Shown: positions 17,310 through 27,020 of the stretch, piece by piece
Layout: each line of letters begins with the position of its first letter
Numbering within the stretch: position 1 is the first letter of the stretch
Assembly: GCF_014172405.1 (NCBI RefSeq)
Contig: NZ_WNXC01000002.1
Location: forward strand, 472,066-536,065
From: Pedobacter gandavensis
GTDB lineage: Bacteria > Bacteroidota > Bacteroidia > Sphingobacteriales > Sphingobacteriaceae
DNA: 64,000 bases
Reading direction: 5' to 3'
Made by a program: the position numbers and the translations under genes
The notes under the pieces: generated by a model
Databases searched by the model: none
What the model was told of the DNA's origin: nothing
What the model saw: the letters and a program-made list of their open reading frames with translations, nothing else

Positions 17310-17969
17310 ATGAATCAAGAAATTGCAGTCATATTTGACATGGATGGCGTCATCTGCCATACCAATCCTTATCATTCCCTTGCCTTTCGTCATTTTTTTT
17401 CCCTTAGAAACCTGGCCCCTACCGAAGAAGAATTTGCCCAACATATGTTTGGAAAGAGTAATAGCTATATCTTCAGTCACTTTTTTAACAGACCGGTTAG
17501 CGGCACTGAACTGCTAGAACTGGAAGAAGAAAAAGAAGGATTATTCCGCGAAATATACAAAGACCATATTGAACCGATCGCAGGGATCGTTGAATTCATC
17601 TCTGATCTCGAAAGCCATGGCGTAAAACTTGGTGTGGCTACCTCTGCCCCTTATGCTAATCTTGAATTGATATTGAGTAAAGTGGATATCAGGAATAAAT
17701 TAGGCTCGATCATGGCCAGTGAAGATGTAAAAAAACACAAACCAGATCCGGAAGTTTACCTGAGCTCTGCAATGAAACTGGGGGTATCACCAGCCCAATG
17801 TCTGGTATTTGAAGATTCTTATTCTGGGATTTCGGCAGCTTTAAATGCAGGAATGCGTGTAGTGGGCGTATTGACCTCCCATTCGATTGAAGAACTTCCG
17901 AAATGTGATTTATACATCAATGACTATCAGGATTTGTCATACGAAAAGATTATTCATTTGTTTGACTAA
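17310..17969 (+). CDS. HAD-superfamily phosphatase, beta-phosphoglucomutase-like
   Basis: All HAD motifs are present: the nucleophile FDMDGVI (D10, D12), motif II in VATSAP (about residue 110), the lysine in KKHKPDP (about 141) and the acidic motif FEDSYSGI (about 168). A helical cap of about 70 residues lies after motif I, as in beta-phosphoglucomutase and other small-sugar phosphatases. The substrate is probably a phosphorylated sugar or related metabolite. It has its own transcription unit, bounded by terminators on both sides. Confidence 0.92.
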   Translation: MNQEIAVIFDMDGVICHTNPYHSLAFRHFFSLRNLAPTEEEFAQHMFGKSNSYIFSHFFNRPVSGTELLELEEEKEGLFREIYKDHIEPIAGIVEFISDLESHGVKLGVATSAPYANLELILSKVDIRNKLGSIMASEDVKKHKPDPEVYLSSAMKLGVSPAQCLVFEDSYSGISAALNAGMRVVGVLTSHSIEELPKCDLYINDYQDLSYEKIIHLFD

Positions 17970-17995
17970 TCAGAATTCACGCCTCATATCTATTT

Positions 17996-18037
17996 AAATC
18001 CGGATTGTCCTGCTGGAAGCAAGGAAAATCCGGATTT
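17996..18037. terminator. Bidirectional terminator between convergent genes
   Basis: AAATCCGGATT and AATCCGGATTT pair perfectly around a 20-nt loop, with ATTT following on the plus strand. It separates the HAD gene from the convergent anti-sigma gene. Confidence 0.75.
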
Positions 18038-18046
18038 CATTTATAA

Positions 18047-18547
18047 TTATTGCCTCATACTACGAAGCTCTATTTTCAACTGCTGAATTTCTTCTTGTGT
18101 ATGTTTGTTTTCCAGGTAATAATAGATGGCAAATGCTAAAAATATCTTGCCCAATACAAATACGGCGGCGAAAATCCATCTCCATATCTTGTGGATACGC
18201 ATATGACCGGACTCTCCCTCAACCTCAATAAACTGCTCACTTTTACCTGACCTTGATTTGGGACGACTGCTTTCTACCGGTTCATCACCAATAAGATATT
18301 CCATCCTTGGCCGCTCCACCAATTCGTTCATACTGGCTTCAATCTTGAGCCAGGTATTTGGAGGTGGTGTAATAGCCATGTGTTCCGCAATACATTCCAA
18401 ATCAGCTTCCAGGATAGCCAATGCTTCTTCAACCTGAGGATGTTTGGATTTAAGGGACAATAGTTCTTCAATTTCAGCTTTAGAGGCAGAACCCAATACA
18501 TAGGATTCCAAGGCCCCGCTTTCTAAGTACTCGTTTATTTTAACCAT
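18047..18547 (-). CDS. RskA-like anti-sigma factor
   Basis: The N-terminus (INEYLESGALESYVLGSASKAEIEELL) matches the anti-sigma-K/RskA type N-terminal domain that binds sigma factors in the cytoplasm. Residues about 120-145 (IWRWIFAAVFVLGKIFLAFAIYYYL) form one membrane helix, followed by a short coiled-coil-like tail. At 166 aa it is shorter than usual and lacks most of the extracytoplasmic domain. It overlaps the upstream sigma-like gene by 8 nt, so the two are co-translated as a sigma/anti-sigma pair. Confidence 0.75.
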   Translation of the reverse strand: MVKINEYLESGALESYVLGSASKAEIEELLSLKSKHPQVEEALAILEADLECIAEHMAITPPPNTWLKIEASMNELVERPRMEYLIGDEPVESSRPKSRSGKSEQFIEVEGESGHMRIHKIWRWIFAAVFVLGKIFLAFAIYYYLENKHTQEEIQQLKIELRSMRQ

Positions 18548-19013
18548 TGCTTCTCATAATTAGGAAAGCCTCTTTTAAAGTCTTTCTGGTTAAATCTTCT
18601 GTTGTATTTAGCGCTATGGATAACGCGGAAATAGTTTTGCCATGATGATAAACTTCACAGAAAACCATTCTTTGCATTTCAGTTAGTCGATCAAGGTAAG
18701 TATTGGAAGGATGCATTACGGTCATTGCTGAACGGTCATAAGCTTCCATACCCCGATGCTCCACAGGAAGCTGCTGCAATTTTGTCTTTGCAAATTTCAA
18801 CAACTGACACCAGGTATGGATGCCCTCTTCTCCCTGCTGATTATGCTGCAATGAAAGGGCTGAAAATATTTTCACTAAGTAATCTTCGGCTAATTTTCGG
18901 TCTTTTACCACTTCAAAAATAAAACCTAATAGCTTTCCCGCATGCCTATCATAAAGATAATGTATGCTATGGGTTTGGTGATCTATCGTCACCTGAGAGG
19001 TAGATTCGAGCAT
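18540..19013 (-). CDS. Degenerate ECF-type RNA polymerase sigma factor
   Basis: The protein of about 157 aa shows a sigma-70 region 2 pattern (YLYDRHAGKLLGFIFEVVKDRKLAEDYL) and a C-terminal region 4-like helix-turn-helix (EMQRMVFCEVYHHGKTISALSIALNT). Both are weaker than in standard ECF factors. The ATG at 19013 is chosen over a TTG at 19034 because a promoter-like TAAACTTTG lies at 19032-19040. It overlaps the anti-sigma gene by 8 nt. The target regulon is unknown. Confidence 0.7.
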   Translation of the reverse strand: MLESTSQVTIDHQTHSIHYLYDRHAGKLLGFIFEVVKDRKLAEDYLVKIFSALSLQHNQQGEEGIHTWCQLLKFAKTKLQQLPVEHRGMEAYDRSAMTVMHPSNTYLDRLTEMQRMVFCEVYHHGKTISALSIALNTTEDLTRKTLKEAFLIMRSNG

Positions 19014-19063
19014 GATTACATCTAAATTAACCAAAGTTTAGCAAAAACAAAATTTAAATTAAC

Positions 19064-20293
19064 CTATGCCGCTACACTTTCTGGCTGTTTCTTGTTCATC
19101 TTAAAGATAAAAAACATAATCACAATAGACAACAAAATCAAGATCAAGTAACTGTAACTGAGGTTCCTTTCATCCTGTGCCGGCACAACATTCACAATAC
19201 CGTAGCTTAAAAAAGAAACAATTACATAGGTGATTCCACCGGTAAGCCCCCCTGCAATCCCCGCATTTTTAGGAAATTTACTTAGACAGAAAGTAAAATA
19301 ATTATTGAAGGTATAACCTGCACCCACATGAATGATAAACGCAAAGAAAATTAGAGAATACAGGTTAGTGATGTAATTAAGACTAAAAATCATCAGGCCC
19401 ACAAATGCCAGTTGCAATGAGACATTCCATACCAATCTGCTAAAAAAAGGTTTATTAATCGTTGCTTTTCCGATAAAGCCTCCTACCATCCAGGCGAAAC
19501 CCAATACCAGCGAGCTATAACCAGCGATTATAGGTGAAAGATGAAGGTGATGTTCAATGATAAAAGGACCGGTCATGTTGTAAACCATCACCATGCAGTA
19601 TGCCAGGCCAAGCATCACAATCCCCAGGGTAAAACTGGCTGTTTTTATCATATCCAAATAGATATTTACAATCTTCCTAAAGTTAAACTCCGTGACATGA
19701 ACCAGGGTTTCACCACTGTACATTAGCTCTAATGCTGCAAAAACCAGGGCAAAGCCTGCCAGGAAATAGAAATTAGATTCCCAACCGAATACTGCTTGCA
19801 GGTAACCACCAACAAAAGGAGCAACAATTGGCCCTGTAGACCAGATAATCGAGAATAAGCTTAGGTAATGCTTCAGTTGATCTCCTTTGAAAACATCCAC
19901 AAAGTAAGCTCTTTTTGCGACTACAATCGCACCAACCGTAAGGCCATGGATTACGCGCATCCCATAAATCAGGTAAATATTGTGACTAAGCGCGATCACC
20001 AAACTGGCGGCTGCGAATATCAAGAGCGAAACCAGGCAAACCTTATACCTGCCAAAGCTGTCCAACACACTTCCAATAAACAATTGAGATATCCCATAAC
20101 TGATTAAGAAAATACTCAACGTAAGCTGCACCTGGATACTGGAAACATTCAATACTCCTGCCATAGTGGGTAATGAGGGAATATAAATATCGGTGGCAAA
20201 CCCCGATAAAGGAAGCAAAGCAAAAGCAAGCCATGTCGCAATCCGCTGGTGCTTTTCTTTAATTGTTTTTGTTTTTAATAGAGTTGTCATCAT
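19064..20293 (-). CDS. MFS multidrug exporter, Bcr/CflA-like
   Basis: Twelve predicted membrane helices and the DHA1 signatures fit a drug/proton antiporter: FATDIYIPSLPTMA in helix 1, a degenerate motif A loop (GSVLDSFGRYKV) and GLTVGAIVVAKRAYFVDVF. The N-terminal pattern is that of the Bcr/CflA group, which exports bicyclomycin, chloramphenicol and similar compounds. The substrate here is unknown. The gene ends 30 nt before the sigma-factor unit on the same strand, but a promoter appears to sit between them. Confidence 0.88.
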   Translation of the reverse strand: MMTTLLKTKTIKEKHQRIATWLAFALLPLSGFATDIYIPSLPTMAGVLNVSSIQVQLTLSIFLISYGISQLFIGSVLDSFGRYKVCLVSLLIFAAASLVIALSHNIYLIYGMRVIHGLTVGAIVVAKRAYFVDVFKGDQLKHYLSLFSIIWSTGPIVAPFVGGYLQAVFGWESNFYFLAGFALVFAALELMYSGETLVHVTEFNFRKIVNIYLDMIKTASFTLGIVMLGLAYCMVMVYNMTGPFIIEHHLHLSPIIAGYSSLVLGFAWMVGGFIGKATINKPFFSRLVWNVSLQLAFVGLMIFSLNYITNLYSLIFFAFIIHVGAGYTFNNYFTFCLSKFPKNAGIAGGLTGGITYVIVSFLSYGIVNVVPAQDERNLSYSYLILILLSIVIMFFIFKMNKKQPESVAA

Positions 20294-20496
20294 AGATGCG
20301 GCAAAATTAACATTTTACCGGCAGTAAGAATTATGAGAATCAAAGACGCTATTACACAAATCAACTAAACAAAACCCTAAATCCCCTTAAAAAGGGCATT
20401 AACATGCTATAATAACTAAGCAGAGATTCAGGTCAAAAACAAAAATTACACAATTCAAACAAAGAGTCCTTTTCCAATGCGCGCTACTACGGCAGA

Positions 20497-22389
20497 TTAC
20501 TTTTTCAACGTAAGGAAAAAGGTAGTCCCATGTCCTAAAGCACTGGAGGCATGAATTTTCGCATTCATGATCGTAGCCATCTCATAAGAAATACTCAGTG
20601 CAAGGCCAGCCCCATGATTTTGACTTTCTTCTCCATCGGAAGCAGCTAAGGTAAAAAGATGGTCTATTTTTTCCTGGCTCATTCCTGCCCCTTCATCCTT
20701 AACACTGACCACCATTTCTGTTTCATTAAGCTCAAGGCCAACGGTAATCAATCCTCCAACCGGAGAAAACTTGGTGGCATTATTCAACATATTTCTAAGA
20801 ATAAAAAGTAGCATCTGTTTATGTGCACAGACGCTAATGTCTTCAGGAACATCAAATTCCAGGCGAATCTTTTTCTTTTGCTGCCCCATCTTAAAGAAAG
20901 TATTGGCTTCCTCAATCAACGCTCGGAGCATCAATTTTTCAGGATGGTATTCGAAGCCATTCTTCTTAGATTTAATCCATTCCAATAACCCGTCCATAAA
21001 GGAAAGGCTTTTCTGTGCTGTCCCATTTAGCTCCCTCATGATTTCCAACTTTTCTTCCTCGCCTAACAAATCCACTTCTTCATTGAAAATACTGGAAAGC
21101 ATCACTACTGTACTAAAGGGTTGTCGTACATCATGGGCAATCACAGAAATTAGCATCGTATTAAAATGATTCGTTTTCTGCAACTCCGTATTTTGACTTA
21201 AAGTCAATTCGTGGAGTTTTTTTTGAGCCTCTGCATATTCCTTTTTTGCCCGTAATGAGCGATAAACAAAAAACAACAAGGCCACACTGAGCACACATAA
21301 ACATCCCAATAGTGCAATCATTCGGAATCTGGAATCCGCTTTATTCTTAAGCTCCAGATTTTCATTTTCACGCAACGCGAAATTCAAATAGTTAAAGCCT
21401 GATTTATCTGCGGCCCTGGCAATGAGATCTCTTTTTCCCAATAAAAGAGAAACATAGTAATATGCTTTTTCAGGTTGACCATGGGCTTTATAATACCTGT
21501 ATAACTTTTCGGCAAAGGTGGTATAGTATTCTGCATAACCGAATTCTTCCGATGCTTCCAGCCCATTGGTGAGGTAATTTATGCCTATTTGATCCTTTCC
21601 CTGATCAAACATGATATCACTCAATGCAGCATAAGTCCAAACCTTTACACTTTCATAGCCTTCCAAATTAGCCTGCTTCAATGCATTCAGTACGGAATCC
21701 AATCCGGCCTGCTTTTCTCCCGCTTCATACGAAGTAACTCCTGCAGTGGCTGCATAAAAAATCATCATCCGGCGATCCTTATACTTTTTGGCAATCGCAG
21801 CCCCCTCATCAAACAGCACCTTAAAACGAGATTTACTCATAGCCGTATCAATATTCAGGTATTTACTAATGAGGATAGAACGGATGGAGTCCTTTTTTAA
21901 AGACTTACTATGCTCATAAGCCTCTTGAATGTAATGCTGTGCATCTCCTCCTGATTTGTTCACGAAAATCAAACTACCCATATTCATTTGCACCTCACAA
22001 ATGCCAACCTGGTCTTTTAATTCTTTATAAATCTGAAGAGCATCGTTAAAATATTTCGCAGAAAGGTAATTATTGATTGCGATATAGTAGATCCCCTGAC
22101 AATTCAGCGCGTCAGCGATACCTTTATCATAGTTGTGCCTGAGGGCAATTCCCTCTGCTTTCTGCGCATAATAGAGACAGGAGTCACGATATTGAAGATG
22201 CGAAAGCATACCAATACGGTTGAGCACATCGATATACTTAATACTATCCTTAATTTCAGGAAGTCTAGATTCCAAGATCTTGACCTCTGAAATTTGAGAG
22301 AATGTGCTTTTACTACCCAACAACAAAGTCAGGAACCACAAAAAAAACATCAATCGTTTATGAAGGAAAAAAGCGGATTGATCAGGCAT
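20497..22389 (-). CDS. Sensor histidine kinase with TPR sensor domain
   Basis: After a signal-like N-terminus, about residues 40-340 are helical TPR repeats (for example DSCLYYAQKAEGIALRH). One membrane helix follows at about 353-375 (LLGCLCVLSVALLFFVYR). The kinase core has the phospho-acceptor histidine in VIAHDVRQPFST, the N box in LNNATKFSP, and the G boxes DEGAGMS and GAGLALSIS. No receiver domain is fused, and no response regulator gene is adjacent, so the partner must be elsewhere. Such TPR kinases are common in Bacteroidota and their signals are unknown. Confidence 0.92.
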   Translation of the reverse strand: MPDQSAFFLHKRLMFFLWFLTLLLGSKSTFSQISEVKILESRLPEIKDSIKYIDVLNRIGMLSHLQYRDSCLYYAQKAEGIALRHNYDKGIADALNCQGIYYIAINNYLSAKYFNDALQIYKELKDQVGICEVQMNMGSLIFVNKSGGDAQHYIQEAYEHSKSLKKDSIRSILISKYLNIDTAMSKSRFKVLFDEGAAIAKKYKDRRMMIFYAATAGVTSYEAGEKQAGLDSVLNALKQANLEGYESVKVWTYAALSDIMFDQGKDQIGINYLTNGLEASEEFGYAEYYTTFAEKLYRYYKAHGQPEKAYYYVSLLLGKRDLIARAADKSGFNYLNFALRENENLELKNKADSRFRMIALLGCLCVLSVALLFFVYRSLRAKKEYAEAQKKLHELTLSQNTELQKTNHFNTMLISVIAHDVRQPFSTVVMLSSIFNEEVDLLGEEEKLEIMRELNGTAQKSLSFMDGLLEWIKSKKNGFEYHPEKLMLRALIEEANTFFKMGQQKKKIRLEFDVPEDISVCAHKQMLLFILRNMLNNATKFSPVGGLITVGLELNETEMVVSVKDEGAGMSQEKIDHLFTLAASDGEESQNHGAGLALSISYEMATIMNAKIHASSALGHGTTFFLTLKK

Positions 22390-22546
22390 AATTAGCTATT
22401 GTGTGGTCACTCGTCCCCATCATATTAATTTTATTAAAAATAGGCAATAATTTTACAGCTAAGTTATTTTTATATATTTATAAATAGGTTCAATTTCAGT
22501 ATCATTTCGCACTCTAAAAAGGAGTGCAGCTATAAAGAACTTTATA

Positions 22547-23758
22547 ATGATAAAAATAACGCGGTCAACTCACAGGCTATCAAGCCCATTCCTAATGCTC
22601 CTGTCTTTTCTTTTTTTCAGCCTAAAAAGCAGTTCACAACCAAAAGTATTATGGAAATTCGACACTGGTACTGCTATATACGGCACAGCAACCATTCACA
22701 ACCAAATGGTTTATTTCGGAAGTGGCAACCATAATTTCTATGCATTAAACAAAATTTCAGGTAAAGTAGTTTGGAAATTTAAAACAAATTGAGCCATTCA
22801 TTCAGATCCATTGATTCATGAAGATATAGTAATCTTCTCCAGTGCAGATGGGAAGGTTTATGCTTTAGACCATCGCAATGGAAAATTACGGTGGAGTTAT
22901 ACGACCAAGGGGGAACAGCAATATGATGCCTGGGATTATTACCTTTCTTCTCCTGTTGTGTCAAAAAATATCGTTTACCTGGGGAGCGGGGATAGCAGTG
23001 TCTATGCGCTGGATTTAGCCTCCGGGAAACAGATCTGGTCTTTTAAAACTGGAGGAATTGTCCATGCCAGCCCTGTGATTAAAGATGAAAAAGTATTGAT
23101 AGGCAGTTATGATGGATTTTTTTATGCATTGAATGCGAAGACTGGTGGACTTATCTGGAAATTCAAAACCGTGGGCGACCTTTATTTTCCAAAAGGAGAA
23201 ATACAAAGAGCGGCAGTAACAAACGAAAAAGATGTATTTTTTGGAAGCCGGGATTACAACATTTATTCCCTGAACTTAAAAACAGGAACGGGACAGTGGA
23301 ATAGGAAAGAGCCTGGTAGCTGGATCATTGCGCCTCCCCTTCTTTATCAGGATAAACTTTATGTGGGCACATCAGATACACATCAATTTCACAGTATGGG
23401 AACCACCTACGGTGATATAAAATGGACATTACCACTCAATATGAGGGTCTATGCTGCGGCCAGCATGATGAATAATGAACTGGTTTTCGGATGTTTCAAT
23501 GGCCGAATTTATTTTGTAAATCCGGAATCCGGGAAGGTAAATGCAAGTTTTCAAACTGAGGAAAGCAAAAAAAATTATGCTGCTTTATTTGATGAAAAAG
23601 ATAAAGTAAGAAAAGACATTGATCCTGATGGAAAAAACTACCTGGAAGTAGAACGAAGAATCCTTGCTTTAGGTGCAATCCTCTCTAGCCCAACAGTAGA
23701 AAACGACCAGGTCTATTTTGGCGACTCCAATGGATTTTTCTATGCGATAAAAAGATAA
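22547..23758 (+). pseudogene. PQQ-type beta-propeller protein interrupted by an in-frame TGA
   Basis: The two open frames 22547-22792 and 22811-23758 are in the same frame and are one gene of about 400 codons broken by TGA at 22790-22792. Across the break the repeat pattern continues: VVWKFKTN, stop, AIHSDPLIHEDIVIF. A signal peptide (residues 1-30, ending SSSQP) precedes seven or eight PQQ-like blades with the motif YALD-x-G-x-x-W-x-F (for example VYALDLASGKQIWSFKTGG). The propeller would be secreted. A glycine is expected at the stop, so a single change (GGA to TGA) could have made it. It may be a true pseudogene, a polymorphism, or a base error. Confidence 0.85.
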
Positions 23759-23772
23759 AACCAAAATCAACA

Positions 23773-23814
23773 AAAACGCCTTACAATCTTATTGACAGAA
23801 TTGCAAGGCGTTTT
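23773..23814. terminator. Bidirectional intrinsic terminator
   Basis: AAAACGCCTTACAAT pairs with ATTGCAAGGCGTTTT (one mismatch) around a loop of about 12 nt. It serves the convergent propeller and FKBP genes. Confidence 0.85.
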
Positions 23815-23870
23815 ATTTGAACAGCAATGAATGCTGAGTTTGTTATCTAAATATTCAGCTAACCATTAAA

Positions 23871-24341
23871 TTACTTAGCATCGTTTAATTTCACCGTAAA
23901 ATCAAGCACTGAACTTTTTGGTATTGAACCTTGTGCTTCATCCTGATAACCCAGTTTAGAAGGAATCAGTAAACGGATTTCGCCGCCTTTTTGAATTTTA
24001 GTGATACCGATCTGCCATCCTGGAATTACACCTCCTAAGGTGAAATTAATCGCTTTTCCACCGCCATTGTCAAAAACATTACCATTCAACAATCTTCCTT
24101 CATATTCCGCAGTAATGGCTGTATTGGCATTATAAACTACAGTCCCCTCTCCTTTTTTTATAATCTGGTAAAATAATCCAGACTGATCTTCTACTACATC
24201 AGGGATCTTCTGATCCGCAACGAATTTTCTGATGAGCTCTTTATCTTTTGCAAATTGCTTTTCCTGATCAAATTCTTTAGCACAGCCTGCAAAGCATACC
24301 ACCGCGCAAACCAATAGAAATAAGTGTTTTATCGTTTTCAT
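23871..24341 (-). CDS. FKBP-type peptidyl-prolyl isomerase, lipoprotein
   Basis: A lipoprotein signal peptide (LVCAVVCFAGC, lipid-modified Cys 20 from the start at 24341) precedes a charged helix and an FKBP domain. FKBP core residues are visible: EYEGRLLNGNVFDNG, VIPGWQIGI, LLIPSKLGY. It should catalyse proline isomerisation in the periplasm and assist folding of exported proteins. The domain is somewhat short and misses part of the active-site aromatic set, as in many Bacteroidota lipoprotein FKBPs. The ATG at 24341 (MKTIKHLF) is preferred over 24347. Confidence 0.9.
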   Translation of the reverse strand: MKTIKHLFLLVCAVVCFAGCAKEFDQEKQFAKDKELIRKFVADQKIPDVVEDQSGLFYQIIKKGEGTVVYNANTAITAEYEGRLLNGNVFDNGGGKAINFTLGGVIPGWQIGITKIQKGGEIRLLIPSKLGYQDEAQGSIPKSSVLDFTVKLNDAK

Positions 24342-24457
24342 TGCCACAAATATATCATTTAATTGATTTTTTCAACATGATCCCTTGGTTTTTATTGCTA
24401 AGTTTAATGCAGCAGCTCTTCGTCTGGCTGTTGTTATTATTTTTTATAAGCACTCAA

Positions 24458-25366
24458 ATGAAATCATTAACGCAAAGAATCCCTCTGCTTGACCCTTTAC
24501 TAAAGGGAATAGGGCAAATCATGTTACAAGAAAATGCATGGACTGGTCTGCTGTTTTTAGCAGGCATATTTTGCGGTTCTGTACAAATGGGGGTTGGTGC
24601 CCTCCTTGCCACTTTATCCGGTACAGTCACTGCCAAACTTTTAAAGTATAAGGAAGAAGAGATCGCAAGTGGTCTATATGGATTCAGCGCCGCTTTAGTT
24701 GGTGTAGCCTTACCTTTTTATTTTCAATCTGTGGCCATCATCTGGATCGCAATTGTGATCGGCGCTATTTTGGCAACCATAATACAACACTTTTTTATCG
24801 TAAAAAAGATCCCCGTATTTACCTTTCCTTTCGTGTTCATCACCTGGATTTTACTCTATGTTTTTCATCAGGTATATCCGGTAGCACCTTCTGATGTATT
24901 GATGATGGAAACACACCTGAATCAAGATTTCGCTCATGCCTTACGTGGCTTCGGACAAGTAATTTTTCAAGGTAGCACCTTTGCCGGTTTATTGTTTTTT
25001 ATCGCTGTTTTTATCAGCTCTCCGATCTCAGCACTTTATGCAATGGCTGCAGCTGTGTTTGCAGCTATGATTTCAAAATGCTTATCCCTAAATCCAGAGG
25101 AAAGCATTGCTTTGGGACTAGGTAGTTATAATGCGGTATTGTGTGCAATTGTTTTTGCAGGAACTAAAGTAATGGATGGATTTTGGGTATTACTATCAGT
25201 CGCATTGGCCTTATTTATCGCATGGCTTATGGGTAAGTATGACTTCACTTTGCTGACCTTCCCTTTTGTGGCGGGAACCTGCCTGACTTTAGTAATTAAA
25301 AACATACATACGAACTTCTTCAAAATTGAAACTACAGCCAAAACTGGCGCCAATCAAAGACATTAA
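24458..25366 (+). CDS. Urea transporter family protein
   Basis: Family features are clear: two internally repeated halves, each with a short pore helix (GLYGFSAALVGVALPF and GLGSYNAVLCAIVF) and the preceding GIFCGSVQMGVGALLAT and FITSSPISALYAM-like helices. These channels let urea cross the membrane down its gradient. The start at 24458 (MKSLTQRIPLLDPLLKG) fits the usual N-terminus. In-frame ATGs at 24377 and 24341 would add a hydrophobic stretch and collide with the divergent FKBP start. No urease genes are in the window. Confidence 0.88.
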   Translation: MKSLTQRIPLLDPLLKGIGQIMLQENAWTGLLFLAGIFCGSVQMGVGALLATLSGTVTAKLLKYKEEEIASGLYGFSAALVGVALPFYFQSVAIIWIAIVIGAILATIIQHFFIVKKIPVFTFPFVFITWILLYVFHQVYPVAPSDVLMMETHLNQDFAHALRGFGQVIFQGSTFAGLLFFIAVFISSPISALYAMAAAVFAAMISKCLSLNPEESIALGLGSYNAVLCAIVFAGTKVMDGFWVLLSVALALFIAWLMGKYDFTLLTFPFVAGTCLTLVIKNIHTNFFKIETTAKTGANQRH

Positions 25367-25372
25367 TAAACA

Positions 25373-25409
25373 AACAAGCCGGATTGTAAAAGATACAACC
25401 CGGCTTGTT
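25373..25409. terminator. Bidirectional terminator
   Basis: AACAAGCCGG and CCGGCTTGTT form a 10-bp perfect base, extended with TTGT/ACAA. It lies between the convergent urea transporter and sulfatase genes and ends the utilization locus. Confidence 0.85.
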
Positions 25410-25433
25410 AACTGTTTTTAGAACAAACTTATT

Positions 25434-26966
25434 TTATTTTTCCGGTTTAATCCCTTGTGCTAAAATCGCTGCAGCATCCTGATCTTCATAAGATGCGATT
25501 TGTGCATCCAATTCTTTTTTCATTTCAGCAGTGATCTTCTCATAACCTGGCTTACCATACAGATTATTCAGCTCATTAGGATCTTTTTTCAAATCAAAAA
25601 GCTCCCAACTGTTTACTCGTTTATAGAAACGGATGAGCTTATATCTGCTGTTTCTGATGCCAAAATGTGGCGACACGCTGTGTTCTCCATTTTCATAATA
25701 ATGGTAAAACATCACCTTTCTACCTGCTGTTTTTTTATCTCTCAGCTGAGGAAGCATTGATTTCCCCTGGATATCTTTTGGAATAGCAATCCCCGCAGCA
25801 TCCAACATGGTTGGCGCGATATCCAGATTCATCACAAAATCTTTTGATACAGAACCAGGTTTAATCACCCCAGGATAACGCATCACCATTGGCGTACGGA
25901 AAGACTCTTCATAAATAAAACGCTTATCAAACCAACCGTGCTCACCTAAGTAAAAACCTTGATCGGACATGTAAATCACAATGGTGTTTTTTGTCAGACC
26001 TTTTTTATCCAGGTAATCCAATGTTCTACCAATATTACGATCTAAAGAAGCTGCTGTACTTAAATAATCACGCATATAGTGCTGGTATTTCCATTCCGTC
26101 AGGGCCTTTCCAGATAAATTTCTGGCTTTCAAATCCGCTTCAATAGGTTGATAATACGCATTAAATTTTGCTCTTTGCGCAGCGTTCATTCTTTTCACGG
26201 AACCTTCTCTATCTGCTGCGGCCTCAGATCCAAACATCTTCAAATCATAGCCCATGATCATGGTTTTAGCAATGCTCATGTCCTGAACTTTCGCAGCCTC
26301 ACGGGTCTTATAGTCATCATAGAAATTATGCGGCAAAGGGAAAGTTACTTGATCAAACATCCCCATGTCTGCAGTATCTGGCAGCCATACGCGGTGGGTC
26401 GCCTTATGGCCAATCACCAGGCAAAAAGGCTTAGCCTGATCTCGCTGATCCAACCATTCTTCTGCTACATCTTCTACCACATTGGTCACATAGCCATCGT
26501 ACCTTTTCTTTGTTCCATCCTGCATCAGGAAATCCGGGTTGTAATATTGTCCTTGATCAGGTAATACCTGCCAATGGTCAAATCCTTGGGGGGTACTTTC
26601 CAAATGCCATTTCCCAATCCAGGCAGTTTGGTAACCACCACCTTTCAGCTGCTTGATAAAAGAATCCTGACTTCCATCAAATCTGGAATTTTCATTGTCT
26701 TTAAAACCATTTTTATGGCTGTATTTACCAGTTAAAATTACCGCACGACTAGGGCCACAGATAGAATTGGTAACATATCCTTTGTCAAAGCGCACCCCTT
26801 CTTTCGCAATTCTATCAATAGATGGTGTTTTCATCAGTTTACTGCCATAAGCACCAATGGATTGAAAAGCATGGTCGTCGGAAACAATAATGATGATGTT
26901 GGGCTGCTGCTGGGCATAGGTTAAGTGTCCGCAGAGCAATAAAAATAACAGGGAAATTTTCTTCAT
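25434..26966 (-). CDS. Secreted sulfatase, formylglycine (Cys) type
   Basis: A signal peptide (residues 1-19, ending LTYAQQ) precedes an alkaline-phosphatase-fold sulfatase of 510 aa. The metal-binding DD pair is at 30-31 (VSDDHAF). The maturation motif C-G-P-S-R is at C70 (SICGPSRAVILTGKYSHKNG), converted to formylglycine by a modifying enzyme that is not seen in the window. The later residues GKWHLE (about 118) and DQGFYLGEHGW are also typical. It resembles mammalian and marine glycan sulfatases. As the last gene of the SusC/SusD locus it probably removes sulfate from an imported glycan. Confidence 0.94.
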   Translation of the reverse strand: MKKISLLFLLLCGHLTYAQQQPNIIIIVSDDHAFQSIGAYGSKLMKTPSIDRIAKEGVRFDKGYVTNSICGPSRAVILTGKYSHKNGFKDNENSRFDGSQDSFIKQLKGGGYQTAWIGKWHLESTPQGFDHWQVLPDQGQYYNPDFLMQDGTKKRYDGYVTNVVEDVAEEWLDQRDQAKPFCLVIGHKATHRVWLPDTADMGMFDQVTFPLPHNFYDDYKTREAAKVQDMSIAKTMIMGYDLKMFGSEAAADREGSVKRMNAAQRAKFNAYYQPIEADLKARNLSGKALTEWKYQHYMRDYLSTAASLDRNIGRTLDYLDKKGLTKNTIVIYMSDQGFYLGEHGWFDKRFIYEESFRTPMVMRYPGVIKPGSVSKDFVMNLDIAPTMLDAAGIAIPKDIQGKSMLPQLRDKKTAGRKVMFYHYYENGEHSVSPHFGIRNSRYKLIRFYKRVNSWELFDLKKDPNELNNLYGKPGYEKITAEMKKELDAQIASYEDQDAAAILAQGIKPEK

Positions 26967-26990
26967 TTTTTGGTGTTTAGGTTTAAAATT

Positions 26991-27013
26991 CAGGCGGCCT
27001 AACCTACCGCCTG
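26991..27013 (-). other. Hairpin between BACON-like gene and sulfatase
   Basis: CAGGCGG and CCGCCTG form a perfect 7-bp stem with a 9-nt loop. On the minus strand it is followed by AATTTTAAACC, which is a poor T tract, so it may modulate rather than stop transcription. Confidence 0.4.
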
Positions 27014-27020
27014 AAAGGTT

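Noticed and set aside
24341..24457. N-terminal extension of the urea transporter
   Set aside because: The added residues are hydrophobic but not part of the family N-terminus and overlap the divergent FKBP start; the start at 24458 fits better.
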